DNA of 64,000 bases from positions 62,001 through 126,000 of the forward strand of contig NZ_BOPA01000002.1 in the NCBI RefSeq assembly GCF_016863515.1, given 5' to 3'. Below, piece by piece: positions 50,066 to 58,626 of this stretch. The notes under the pieces were generated by a model. It was not told the origin of the DNA. It made no database searches and saw only the letters and a program-made list of their open reading frames with translations. The stretch comes from Micromonospora gifhornensis. GTDB taxonomy: Bacteria > Actinomycetota > Actinomycetes > Mycobacteriales > Micromonosporaceae. How positions within the stretch are numbered: position 1 is the first letter of the stretch; every line of letters begins with the position of its first letter. The translations under genes and the position numbers were made by a program.

Positions 50066-51160
50066 TCAGTACACCGACAGGTGCACGTGGTTGGTGTGGT
50101 CGCTGGACGGGTCGCCGCGACCGCCGCTGTACGCCTTCCAGCCGCTGCTGGGCAGCCAGATCTGCTTGTACCAGATCACGTAGAGCACGGCGAGCCGGTC
50201 GGCGTTGTTGACGAAGTACGCCGCCAGGTTGTTGCCGTACGTCCGGTCGCCGCCCGTGGCGACTCCGCCGAAGCCGTTCTTCTGCGCGGCGAAGTCACAG
50301 GCCCGGCCCTTGGGGTGCTCGCCCGAGCCGCCCGAGCGGTAGCAGGAGACGTACCTGGTGAAGCCGGCCGCCTTGGCCTGCTTGAGCGCGTGCAGCGTGC
50401 GCGGGGTGATGCAGCCGTTGGCCGGGGTCGGGTCGTTGACACTGCACGACTCCGAGGGCCACGAGCCGTCCGAGTTGCGGGGCGCGGGCTTGGCCGTCGG
50501 GCTGGAACCGCCACCACGGTTCGGGGTGCGGGCGGCGCGTTCGGCGGCCTGGGCGCGTTCGGCCGCCTCCGCCCGCTCGTTGGCCACGGTCAGCGCCCGC
50601 TCGGCCTGGTCCTTGCGCTTGGCCATCACCGCGACCTGCTTGCGCTGCTCCTGGACCTCCACGTCCAGCGCCTGCTTGGTCCTGCTGACCTCGTCACGGG
50701 TGGCCCGCAGCTCACCGAGGGCGCGTTCCTCGTTGGCGGCCACCGCGTCCAGCGCCGCCGCCCGGTCCATGAAGCCGGCCGGAGAGCCGCTGTTGAGCAG
50801 CGCCGACGCCGCGCCGAGCCGGCCGCTGCGGTACGCCTGTGCGGCGATCTCGGCGACCTTGGCACCGCGTTCGGTGAGCTGGCTCTCGGTGGCGGTGAGC
50901 TGTGCGGCCAGTTGCTTCTGTCGCTTGACCGAACGGTCCAGCGCGGCCTTGGCGTCGAGGTAGCCCTTGCTGGCCGCCTCCAGTTGGGCGCGCAGCGCCG
51001 GGGTGCCCCCCTCGTCGCCGACGTCGCCGGGAGCCGCCGCCCGTAACCCGTGCGCCGCGGCCGGGCCGGGAACGAGCGCGACGCCTACGGCGAGAGCGAG
51101 CGCCGCGCAGATCAGGGCCGCCGTTCGGGCGGCCGGTTTCACGGTTGCCACTGCTGGCAT
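50066..51160 (-). CDS. Secreted coiled-coil protein with M15-type (D-Ala-D-Ala carboxypeptidase-like) domain
   Basis: The 364-residue protein has a signal peptide (about residues 1-36, ending GPAAAHG). A long coiled coil at ~50-215 follows (ALRAQLEAASKGYLDAKAAL, RTKQALDVEVQEQRKQVAVM), then a Ser/Pro linker. The C-terminal domain has the M15-like zinc set HPKGRACDF and HTNHVHLSVY. It likely cuts peptidoglycan stem peptides; the coiled coil resembles that of NlpC/RipA-type hydrolases. ATG 51160 gives a better distance from GGAAGG than ATG 51166. A c-di-AMP riboswitch precedes it, matching the known control of actinobacterial wall hydrolases. Confidence 0.88.
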   Translation of the reverse strand: MPAVATVKPAARTAALICAALALAVGVALVPGPAAAHGLRAAAPGDVGDEGGTPALRAQLEAASKGYLDAKAALDRSVKRQKQLAAQLTATESQLTERGAKVAEIAAQAYRSGRLGAASALLNSGSPAGFMDRAAALDAVAANEERALGELRATRDEVSRTKQALDVEVQEQRKQVAVMAKRKDQAERALTVANERAEAAERAQAAERAARTPNRGGGSSPTAKPAPRNSDGSWPSESCSVNDPTPANGCITPRTLHALKQAKAAGFTRYVSCYRSGGSGEHPKGRACDFAAQKNGFGGVATGGDRTYGNNLAAYFVNNADRLAVLYVIWYKQIWLPSSGWKAYSGGRGDPSSDHTNHVHLSVY

Positions 51161-51171
51161 GCACATGTCCT

Positions 51172-51297
51172 TCCGTCAGCCGCCGACCGGGTTAGCTGAC
51201 GGGTTCGGGACGGAAGATCCCTACCGCGCGTGCGCGGATGCACCCCAGGAACATGGTTCCCCGGCTCGCCCCTGCGGGCGATTAGGCGGCGACCACC
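51172..51297 (-). ncRNA. ydaO/yuaA c-di-AMP riboswitch
   Basis: On the minus strand the leader contains the hallmark blocks of this class in order: GAGCCGGGGAACC, then GGGGTG, then GTAGGG, then TTCCGTCCCGAACCCGTCAG directly continued by CTAACCCGG. The 3' boundary is about 10 bp before the peptidase start, so it can sequester the ribosome site or terminate upstream. The class turns genes off when c-di-AMP is high. Confidence 0.92.
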
Positions 51298-51449
51298 GCC
51301 GGCACCGGTGGGTGCCGCCTGGCGGAGGCCGGGTCCGAGCCTACCGGTGCTGCTGTGACCCGTGCAGCCGGTGTGACCCGTGGTGTTCGTCCGGTCACCA
51401 GGAAATCGGACGAAAGTATCATCCGTGGCAGATATCGGTAGACCCGGTC

Positions 51450-53564
51450 TCAGCCGCCTACATCGACAGTGGTCAACCGCTGGGTGGCTCGGGACAGCGC
51501 GACGTAGAGCGTCCGCACGCCGGAATCGGGCACCGCGCGGATCTCACTCGGCGCGACGAGCACCACCGCGTCGTACTCCATGCCCTTGGCCTCCAGGCTC
51601 GTCACCACCTGAAGACGGTCGCCGCCGAGGCCGCCGAGCCAGCCCGTCACCTCGTCCCGCCGCGGCACCGCAGTGATGACTCCGACGGTGCCCTCGACCT
51701 CGCCGAGCAGGGTGCGCGCGGCAGACACCACGCTCGTCGTCAACTCTTCGGCCGGCACCACGAGTTGCACCGGGTCGACCCCGGTGGAGCGGACCGCCGT
51801 GGGCAGCGGAAGATCCGGGTACACCCGGCGGATCTCCTCGGCCGCCACCGCGAAGATCTCCGCGGAGTTGCGGTAGTTGGTGGTGAGGGTGAACCGGTGC
51901 CGCGGACGCCGACCCAGGGCCTGCTCCCGAGCGCGATCAAGCTCCTGCGGATCTCCCGTCCAGGCGGTCTGCGCCGGGTCGCCGACCACGGTCCACGAGG
52001 CCAACCGGCCCCGCCGGCCGATCATCCGCCACTGCATCGGCGAGACGTCCTGCGACTCGTCGACCACCACGTGGGCGTAGTCCCGGTAGTCCTCCGGGCG
52101 TTCGCGGGCGGCCTGTCGGGCGGCCCGCTGCCGGTCGGCGAAGGTGCTCAGCTCCCGTACGCCCCCGGCCAGCTGGAACGGGTCCCGCTTGGGCCGGGCC
52201 GGGCGTACCGGCTTACCGAGCAGCGTGTCCAGCTCGTCGAGCAGCGCGGCGTCGGCGACCGTCGGGCCGTCTGTGGCCAACCCTCGGTACGCCTCGCTCA
52301 GCAGACGGATCTCGGCCCCGGACAGGATGCCGCCGGCGTACCGGCGCAGCCGCTCGTGGTCGGCCAGCCAACCGAGCACGTGCCGGGGATGCAGCCGTGG
52401 CCACCAGGCCTTGAGGAACTCCCGGAAGTCGGTCCGGTCGATCAGCTCGTCCTCGAAGGCGCGCTGATCGGGCAGGCCGGCGATGCCCAACCGGCGGGCC
52501 TGTGCCCAGAGCGCGGCGAGGATGCCGTCGAAACCGGCCCGGCGTACCTCGTTGCGGCGGGCGCCACGGGGCAGCGCACGGTTCCAGACCGTGTTCAGCT
52601 CGGCCCGCTCCAACCGCAGCAGCTGTCCCCGGTAGAGCAGCCGCAACTCGGTGGGGGCACCCGGCGCGGTGTCCCGCACGGCACGTTCCAGGACCCGCCG
52701 CATCCGCAACGATCCCTTGATCGCGGCCACCCGGGGTGCGTCGGTGCGGGTGGCGACCAGGCCGGGGAAGATGCTGCCCAGCGAGTGCAGGCTGGCGTTG
52801 TCCTCGCCCAACGACGGCAGCACCGAGGCGATGTAGGAGACGAAGACCGAGGACGGGCCGACGACCAGGATGCCGCCGCCGGCGTACCGGCTCCGGTCGG
52901 AGTAGAGCAGATAGGCGGCACGGTGCAGGGCCACCGCCGTCTTGCCGGTGCCGGGGCCGCCGGAGACGAGCGTCACCCCGGAACCGGGGGAGCGGATCGC
53001 CTCGTCCTGCTCACGCTGGATGGTCGCGACGATGTCGCGCATGCCCCGACCGGTGGTGCGGGACAGGGTCGCCAGCAGCGCGCCGTCGCCCACCACCGGC
53101 ATGTCCGGCGGTGCGGCCTCCGGGTCGAGCAGGTCGTCCTCGATCCGGGTGACCCGTTCCCCGCTGGACTGGATCGTCCGGCGGCGCACTACGCCGAGCG
53201 GCTCGGCGGGAGTGGCCTGGTAGAACGCGGCGGCGGCGGGGGCCCGCCAGTCGACCACCAGGGTGCTGGCGTCCTCGTCGCGGATGCCGAGCCGCCCGAC
53301 GTAGATCACCTGCCCGTCCCGCAGGTCGAGCCGGCCGAAGACCAGCCCTTCGTACTCGGCGTCGAACAGGTGACGTCGCTGCGCGGCGTGGAAGACCATC
53401 GCGTCGCGTTCGACGAGTGCGCCGAAGTTGCCGACCCGGGCCAGCCGGTAGCCGTCCCGTTCGGCGCGGACCGCCCCGCGCCGCAGCTCGGCCAGTCGCG
53501 CGTACACCCGGTCGAGATGCCGTTGCTCGACGGCGATCTCCTGATCCAGGGTGCTCTGATCCAC
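51450..53564 (-). CDS. helD: HelD, RNA polymerase-associated UvrD-like helicase (class II)
   Basis: The 704-residue protein has the N-terminal coiled arm that enters the RNAP channel (DQEIAVEQRHLDRVYARLAE). Superfamily 1 motifs follow: SGGPGTGKTAVALHRAAYLL (I), VVVDESQDVSPMQ (II), WTVVGDPAQTAW (III), LTTNYRN (IV) and VTSLEAKGMEYDAVVLV (V) with YVALSRA (VI). This is the actinobacterial HelD class that strips stalled RNA polymerase; some members (HelR) give rifamycin tolerance. I see no rifamycin-associated element upstream. GTG start with GAGGAG 8 bp away. The 54-bp element copy C lies upstream. Confidence 0.93.
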   Translation of the reverse strand: MDQSTLDQEIAVEQRHLDRVYARLAELRRGAVRAERDGYRLARVGNFGALVERDAMVFHAAQRRHLFDAEYEGLVFGRLDLRDGQVIYVGRLGIRDEDASTLVVDWRAPAAAAFYQATPAEPLGVVRRRTIQSSGERVTRIEDDLLDPEAAPPDMPVVGDGALLATLSRTTGRGMRDIVATIQREQDEAIRSPGSGVTLVSGGPGTGKTAVALHRAAYLLYSDRSRYAGGGILVVGPSSVFVSYIASVLPSLGEDNASLHSLGSIFPGLVATRTDAPRVAAIKGSLRMRRVLERAVRDTAPGAPTELRLLYRGQLLRLERAELNTVWNRALPRGARRNEVRRAGFDGILAALWAQARRLGIAGLPDQRAFEDELIDRTDFREFLKAWWPRLHPRHVLGWLADHERLRRYAGGILSGAEIRLLSEAYRGLATDGPTVADAALLDELDTLLGKPVRPARPKRDPFQLAGGVRELSTFADRQRAARQAARERPEDYRDYAHVVVDESQDVSPMQWRMIGRRGRLASWTVVGDPAQTAWTGDPQELDRAREQALGRRPRHRFTLTTNYRNSAEIFAVAAEEIRRVYPDLPLPTAVRSTGVDPVQLVVPAEELTTSVVSAARTLLGEVEGTVGVITAVPRRDEVTGWLGGLGGDRLQVVTSLEAKGMEYDAVVLVAPSEIRAVPDSGVRTLYVALSRATQRLTTVDVGG

Positions 53565-53626
53565 CGCTCGTGCTCCTCGTCCCGCCGCCCGGCCAACCGC
53601 ACGAGATTACGCCCCGCCGTCCGCAT

Positions 53627-53680
53627 GCAAGGAAGGGCACCTTGTTAACGCCTCAGGTAGAGCAGGGGTCCCTTGTTAAC
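53627..53680 (+). repeat. 54-bp dispersed element, copy C
   Basis: Same length and layout as copy B: GGAAGGGCACCTTGTTAAC, linker GCCTCAGGTAGAG, then CAGGGGTCCCTTGTTAAC. The TAA stop (53676-53678, minus strand) of the alpha/beta hydrolase lies in its final TTAAC. Confidence 0.9.
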
Positions 53681-54590
53681 AGCCGCGGACGGGGCGGGCG
53701 TCGAGGACCCGGCGCAGCACGCCGGAGAGGGCCCCGTTGACCTCCTCGGGGCGTTCCATCATCAGCATGTGGCCGGCGCCGGGGCACACCACCAGGTCGG
53801 TGGCCGGCAACGCCTCGGCGATCGACTCCGCGCACGGCGGTGGGGTGAGCCGGTCCCGGTCCCCCACCAGGGCCGCCGCCGGCAGATGGGCCAACGCGGC
53901 GAGCGTCTCCAACCGGTGCTGGGCGCCGATCGACGCCCGGAACCCGCCGATCGAGCGCAGCGAGGCGCGGGCCACCGCCGAGGTGACCAGGCGGATGTCC
54001 GCCGGATCGCAGCGCTCACCGAAGAGCATCCAGCGGATGCTGGGCTGCAGCGCCCGCAGCAGGGCCCGGGGCGGACGCCACGAACCGCACCGGGCCAGCA
54101 CCCCGGCCCCGGTGGTCTCGGCCAACCGGATGATCCGGGCGATCCGCGGCGAAAGGCCGTAGACGGTGTGCGTGTGTCCCTCGGCGGTGGTGGAGACGAA
54201 GAGCAGTCCGGCCGTACGGTGCGCGAAGTGCTCGGGGTGGCGGTGGGCGTATTCCATGATCGTCATGCCGCCCATCGAGTGGCCGACGAGCACCACCCGG
54301 CCACCGGAGGAGACGGTGTCCAGCACGGCGGCCAGATCATCGCCGAGTTGGGCGAGGGTGGCCGTGGGCAGCGACATGCAACTGGACCTGCCGTGCCCGC
54401 GCGCGTCGTAGGTGACCACCCGCACCGACGGATACGTCTCGTGCAGCGCCGCCACCTGCCGGTGCCAGCTGCGCCCGTCAAGCGTCCAGCCGTGCAACAG
54501 CACCACGGTGACCTCGGCGTCCGCCGGTCCGCTGGCTTCCACATGCAGGCGTACGTCGTCAGGAAGTCGTACCTCGACCTGCTCCGGCAT
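53676..54590 (-). CDS. Alpha/beta hydrolase
   Basis: The 304-residue enzyme has the oxyanion region VVLLHGWTLDGRSWHRQ, YDARGHGRS, the nucleophile elbow VLVGHSMGG and a C-terminal His in PGAGHMLMMERP. The acid is likely in LVGDRDRLTPP. Esterase, peroxidase-like or dehalogenase activity cannot be distinguished. ATG 54590 with GGAGGTG. Its last codons are CGC GGC TGT and the stop falls within the 54-bp element. Confidence 0.92.
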   Translation of the reverse strand: MPEQVEVRLPDDVRLHVEASGPADAEVTVVLLHGWTLDGRSWHRQVAALHETYPSVRVVTYDARGHGRSSCMSLPTATLAQLGDDLAAVLDTVSSGGRVVLVGHSMGGMTIMEYAHRHPEHFAHRTAGLLFVSTTAEGHTHTVYGLSPRIARIIRLAETTGAGVLARCGSWRPPRALLRALQPSIRWMLFGERCDPADIRLVTSAVARASLRSIGGFRASIGAQHRLETLAALAHLPAAALVGDRDRLTPPPCAESIAEALPATDLVVCPGAGHMLMMERPEEVNGALSGVLRRVLDARPVRGC

Positions 54591-54733
54591 CGCCACCTCC
54601 CCATGGCCGCGCGAATGCGTGACACCGGGGATACCCGGTGGTAACACCGGCTACCCGCCATGACACCACGAGAACCGCGATGTTGAGAAGATTCCGGTTT
54701 GGGCCTTCTGCTCGGCCGACCGGGCCGGAGACG

Positions 54734-54771
54734 ACGAAACGCCCGCCGGGAAGACCCGACGGGCGTTTCGT
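54734..54771 (-). terminator. Terminator hairpin after the 109-aa gene
   Basis: Outer arms ACGAAACGCCCG (54734-54745) and CGGGCGTTTCGT (54760-54771) are perfectly complementary; the enclosed bases can pair further. It lies 20 bp past the stop of the minus-strand gene at 54791. Confidence 0.85.
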
Positions 54772-54790
54772 GGTGGTACGTGAGGCTGGC

Positions 54791-55120
54791 TCAGCCCTCG
54801 AAGACGCCGGCCTCGACCAGGCGCTTCTCGGCGGCGTCCCAGCCGTCGCCCGGGTGGGCGGCGTTGAGGCTGCTGATCTCCGCCCGGATCTTGGCGGCGT
54901 GGCCGGCAGCGGCCAGCACCCGGATCTCCTCGACGAAGGCCTCGGAGTCGGTGCGCAGGTGCACGGTCTTGCCGTTGGTGAGGTTCCGCACGTAGGCGTG
55001 CTTGCCGCCGTTGAGCGGGATCAGGTACTTGAACTCACCCAGCACGCTGAGGGCGCCACCCTGGCCAGCCTGGCCGGCCCGGACTGACGCGCGCGCGGTC
55101 TTAGAGGTGTTGCTCGCCAC
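54791..55120 (-). CDS. Small conserved actinobacterial protein of unknown function
   Basis: The 109-residue protein has a low-complexity N-terminus (VASNTSKTARASVRAGQAGQ). A compact domain follows: FKYLIPLNGGKHAYVRNLTN then KTVHLRTDSEAFVEEIRVLA, and a helical end IRAEISSLNAAHPGDGWDAA. The start GTG 55120 was chosen for the AAGGAG site 8 bp upstream. It stands alone with its own terminator, which suggests a monocistronic, well-expressed gene. I do not know its activity. Confidence 0.78.
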   Translation of the reverse strand: MASNTSKTARASVRAGQAGQGGALSVLGEFKYLIPLNGGKHAYVRNLTNGKTVHLRTDSEAFVEEIRVLAAAGHAAKIRAEISSLNAAHPGDGWDAAEKRLVEAGVFEG

Positions 55121-55433
55121 GGAGGTACTCCTTGCAAGACGTACGGAGGACGGAACGTCCGGGGGCTGTTGCGGGGCGGCACCCGATGGGAGGCCCCGCG
55201 AGAGGCTTACGCGGCACAGGCCGCCGATGGAACTGTACACGACCCACGATCCCGGCTGGTCATCGTGGTGTCACGAGGTGGAACGGCGGTCACCTGTCCG
55301 GGTATTCCGACCGGCGGATTTTCCGATTCCCTGGCGCACCATCCGTCCCACGAGTCATCATGTGTGACAACAACGCACCCGGAATCGGTCGAGGTCGTAG
55401 GGGAAGACGCACCTCGCTCTCCGGGAGGTCACC
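55121..55433. promoter_or_regulatory. Divergent intergenic region
   Basis: 313 bp between the 109-aa gene and the DUF3145 gene. It must carry both promoters, but I could not assign -35/-10 boxes with confidence. Short frames across it lack ribosome sites; no gene is called. Confidence 0.35.
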
Positions 55434-55925
55434 GTGCCAACGCGTGGCGTCGTATACGTCCATTCGACCCCGCTCGCCGTGTGCTCACACGTCGAGTGGG
55501 CGATCGCGCGCGTCCTTGCCGCGCCGGTCAACCTGCAATGGACCGCCCAACCCGTCGATCCCAGCGCCCGCCGGGCCGAATGCGGCTGGTCCGGTCGCGC
55601 CGGGACGGGCGCCGAACTGGCTGCTGCCCTCCGGCAGTGGCCCATGATCCGTTTCGAGGTCACCGAGGAGCCCAGTCCGGGCGCCGACGGTGAACGCTTC
55701 ATGTACGTCCCCGGTCGCGGGCTGTTCCGGGCCACCGTGGGCGCGGCCGGGGACATCCAGCTCGGCGAGGACCGGCTGCGCAGCATCATGGCCGCCGCGC
55801 GGGCACCCGAGGCCCTCGCACACGCTCTGGACAAGGCGCTCGGCAGCGCCTGGGACGCCGAACTGGAGCCGTACCGCTACGCCGGGGACGGCGCGCCGGT
55901 GACGCTGCTCACCAGGGTCGGCTGA
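55434..55925 (+). CDS. DUF3145 family protein
   Basis: This 163-residue protein is the actinobacteria-specific DUF3145 family: RGVVYVHSTPLAVCSHVEWA, then WTAQPVD, CGWSGRAGTGAELAAAL, RFEVTEEPSPGADGER and the helical end with SAWDAELEPYRYAGDG. Function is unknown, but it is highly conserved in the phylum. GTG start with GGGAGG 5 bp upstream; followed by its own terminator. Confidence 0.95.
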   Translation: MPTRGVVYVHSTPLAVCSHVEWAIARVLAAPVNLQWTAQPVDPSARRAECGWSGRAGTGAELAAALRQWPMIRFEVTEEPSPGADGERFMYVPGRGLFRATVGAAGDIQLGEDRLRSIMAAARAPEALAHALDKALGSAWDAELEPYRYAGDGAPVTLLTRVG

Positions 55926-55932
55926 GCGTCGC

Positions 55933-55963
55933 CGACCGCCCGGGATCTCCGTCCGGGCGGTCG
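55933..55963 (+). terminator. Terminator hairpin after DUF3145 gene
   Basis: Perfect 11-bp arms CGACCGCCCGG / CCGGGCGGTCG with a 9-base loop, 8 bp past the stop. Confidence 0.85.
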
Positions 55964-56029
55964 GGGGCGTCGCCCGGTCGCCACCGGACCAAGTTGCTCG
56001 ATACGCGGTGAGCTGGTGGGATAAGCCGC

Positions 56030-57769
56030 GTGTCGACTACCCCTCGGCGTGTCGTCGCCGTGCTCGTCGCCGTGACCATGCTGCTCGCCTCCGGTTGCTC
56101 CCAGCCAGGGCAGCGTCCCGGCTCGGACCCGGCGTCCGGCTCGACGTCACCGTCCGCGCCGGCGGGACCGCAGCCCTCGTCGAGCGCCACGACGGACGAC
56201 CCGGCCACCCGGGCCGCCGCCCTGGTCGCCGAACTCGGCGACGAGGACCTGGTCGGCCAGGTGCTCATGCCCTACGCGTACGGCGACCGGGCGACCCAGG
56301 TGTCGGCCGGCTCGGCAGCCGGCAACCAGGCTCTCGCCGGCGTGGACACCCCGGCAGAGATGATCGAGAAGTACCGGCTCGGTGGACTGATCCTGGTCGG
56401 TTTCAGCGCCGACGACCCCACCCAGGGCAACCAGCCGACCACGAACGTCGACAACCCGAAGCAGGTCCGCGAGTTGACCACCGGGCTGCGCGAGGCCGCC
56501 GGGAAGCTGGCCGCAGGTTCGGCACCCCTGCTCATCGGCACCGACCAGGAGTACGGGGTGGTCACCCGGGTCACCGAGGGGGTGACCCTGCTGCCCAGCG
56601 CCCTGGCCGCCGGAGCCGCCGGTGATCCCGCGCTGACCGAGGCGGCCTGGCGGGCCGCCGGCACCGAACTGGCCGCCATGGGCATCAACGTCGACTTCGC
56701 GCCGGTCGCCGACGTGCTGGTCACCCGCAGCGCGGTCATCGGGTCCCGGTCCTTCGGCGCGGACTCGCAGCGCGCCGGGCAGCAGGTCGGCGGGGCGGTA
56801 CGCGGACTGCAGGCCGCCGGGGTGGCGGCCACCGTCAAGCACTTCCCCGGACACGGGCACAGCGCCGACGACTCCCACCAGGACCTGCCCGTGCTCAGCC
56901 AGTCCCGCAAGAAACTGGCGGCGCAGGCCTGGCCGCCGTTCACCGCCGGCATCGAGGCCGGTGCGCTGGCCGTGATGTCCGCCCACCTCGACGTGCGGGC
57001 GGTCGACCCCGGCGTGCCGGCGACCTTCTCGTACAAGCTGCTCACCGAGGTGCTGCGCGGCGAACTCGGCTTCCAGGGCGTGGTGGTCACCGACGGCATG
57101 AACATGCCACCGGCGCGCCGCTGGGGGCCGGGGGAGGCCGCGGTACGCGCCCTGAAGGCCGGCAACGACCTGATCCTGATGCCGCCGAACGTGAGCCAGG
57201 CGTACGACGGGGTGCTGGCGGCGTTGCGGGACGGCTCGTTGCCCCGGACCCGACTGGTGGAGGCGGTCACCCGGGTGCTGACCATGAAGTTCACCCTGGC
57301 CGACGCGCCGACGCCGGAGCTGTCCGCGCTGGCCACCCCGGAGCACCGGGCGGCGGCACGCGCGTTGGCCGCCGCCGCGGTGACCGTGCTGCGTGGCCGG
57401 TGCGACGAGGTGGCGGTCCGGGGACCGGTCACCGTCACCTCCTCCGACGGGCGGGCGCACACCCGGGCCGCGTTGACCGAGGCGTTGACCGAGGCCGGGG
57501 TGCGGGTGGTGGCCGACGGCGGCACGATCGTGCACCTGGTCGGGTACGGCGACCGCGCCGGGGACCTGCGGGCCGACGCGGCGATCACGGTCGCCATGGA
57601 CACCCCGTACGTGCTGGGTCAGGCGAAGTCGGCCACCCTGCTGGCCACGTACTCGTCGAGCCGGGCCTCGATGGAGGCGCTCGCCGCCGTGCTGGCCGGC
57701 AAGGCCACTGCGCCGGGGCGTTCTCCGGTCAAGGTGTCCGGGCTGTCCGCCACCACCTGCGCCGGCTGA
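56030..57769 (+). CDS. GH3 beta-N-acetylhexosaminidase-like lipoprotein (NagZ type)
   Basis: The 579-residue exported lipoprotein has lipobox LLASGC (Cys 23), a Ser/Pro linker to ~60, then a GH3 barrel. NagZ hallmarks are IGTDQEYG, INVDFAPVADV and the KHFPGHGHSADDSH loop that carries the acid/base His-Asp. VVVTDGMNM carries the nucleophile Asp. A GH3 C-terminal alpha/beta-type domain follows. NagZ-type enzymes remove N-acetylglucosamine from wall fragments or chitin oligomers. Being surface-anchored it would process extracellular muropeptides. GTG start with a weak GGTGGGA site. Confidence 0.92.
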   Translation: MSTTPRRVVAVLVAVTMLLASGCSQPGQRPGSDPASGSTSPSAPAGPQPSSSATTDDPATRAAALVAELGDEDLVGQVLMPYAYGDRATQVSAGSAAGNQALAGVDTPAEMIEKYRLGGLILVGFSADDPTQGNQPTTNVDNPKQVRELTTGLREAAGKLAAGSAPLLIGTDQEYGVVTRVTEGVTLLPSALAAGAAGDPALTEAAWRAAGTELAAMGINVDFAPVADVLVTRSAVIGSRSFGADSQRAGQQVGGAVRGLQAAGVAATVKHFPGHGHSADDSHQDLPVLSQSRKKLAAQAWPPFTAGIEAGALAVMSAHLDVRAVDPGVPATFSYKLLTEVLRGELGFQGVVVTDGMNMPPARRWGPGEAAVRALKAGNDLILMPPNVSQAYDGVLAALRDGSLPRTRLVEAVTRVLTMKFTLADAPTPELSALATPEHRAAARALAAAAVTVLRGRCDEVAVRGPVTVTSSDGRAHTRAALTEALTEAGVRVVADGGTIVHLVGYGDRAGDLRADAAITVAMDTPYVLGQAKSATLLATYSSSRASMEALAAVLAGKATAPGRSPVKVSGLSATTCAG

Positions 57770-57830
57770 CGCCACGGTCAGCACAGGGCACCGGCGGCAC
57801 TCAGGACGGTGGTGGTCAAGGCGCCGGCGG

Positions 57831-58490
57831 TCAGGGCGTTGCGGTCAGCGTGTCGCGGGCCAGCCGGTACACGGGCAGCAGGTCGAGCGGGTCACCGAAG
57901 CTCGTGCTGCTGGCCTCCAACAGCACCGTCGCCTCGCCGACCCGGACCGCCAGCGCCCACTCCCGGATGTCCTCGTCGCGCAACTCCCGATAGCTCAACC
58001 AACTCGCCTCGATCACGTCGAGGTCGCCGACGCGGGTCTGGCGGTACTGCGGATCGGTCGCCTTCTGCCCGGCGGCGACGAACGCCTCCAGGGTCTGCCG
58101 GGCCGGGGCGTCCGCGTCGTCGGCCGTCCACACCCGCAGGAAACCCGACGCGACCGCGCGGCCGTCCGCCTCGCAGCGCGCGGTCGTGCCGCCGCGTCGG
58201 GTCAACGCCTCGGCCACGGCAGCGGCCACCTCGTCGTCGGGGTCCGGGGTCTTGATCTCACTTACCCGCCACCCGTCGGCCAGTCCGAACGTCACAGGCA
58301 GCGGACAGGGGGCACCGGCACCTACCGTTTCGCTCGCCGTGGCCGCGGTCACCTCGTCATGCCACGGCGCACCCGTCGCGCCACCGCCGGGCTGCTCGCC
58401 GGTGTCGGTCTGCGCACCACCGCCGCAGCCGGCGAGCAACCCGATGGCCAGTGCCGCCAGCGCGAACCGGGATCGTCGCACGATGCCCAC
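57831..58490 (-). CDS. Lipoprotein of unknown function
   Basis: The 219-residue product (GTG 58490) has a lipobox LAIGLLAGC followed by a Gly-rich spacer. A compact domain follows (CPLPVTFGLADGWRVSEI ... GGTTARCEADGR ... VIEASWLSYRELRDEDIREW). The pattern matches the actinobacterial lipoproteins often annotated only as hypothetical. Two Cys could form a disulfide. It is convergent with the NagZ-like gene. Confidence 0.78.
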   Translation of the reverse strand: MGIVRRSRFALAALAIGLLAGCGGGAQTDTGEQPGGGATGAPWHDEVTAATASETVGAGAPCPLPVTFGLADGWRVSEIKTPDPDDEVAAAVAEALTRRGGTTARCEADGRAVASGFLRVWTADDADAPARQTLEAFVAAGQKATDPQYRQTRVGDLDVIEASWLSYRELRDEDIREWALAVRVGEATVLLEASSTSFGDPLDLLPVYRLARDTLTATP

Positions 58491-58578
58491 TCCCAGTTGT
58501 TGATCTATCGGAGCGCTCAGCAAAGCGAAACCGGGGGTCGCCGTCAAGTCGATGAGCGCTGCGCCCGACCAACACGAA

Positions 58579-58613
58579 ACCCCTGCCGTCGCCACGACAG
58601 CGACGGCAGGGGT
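58579..58613 (-). terminator. Terminator of the fab operon
   Basis: Perfect 14-bp arms ACCCCTGCCGTCGC / GCGACGGCAGGGGT with a 7-base loop, 13 bp past the fabF stop. Confidence 0.9.
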
Positions 58614-58626
58614 GACGGTCGGACGG

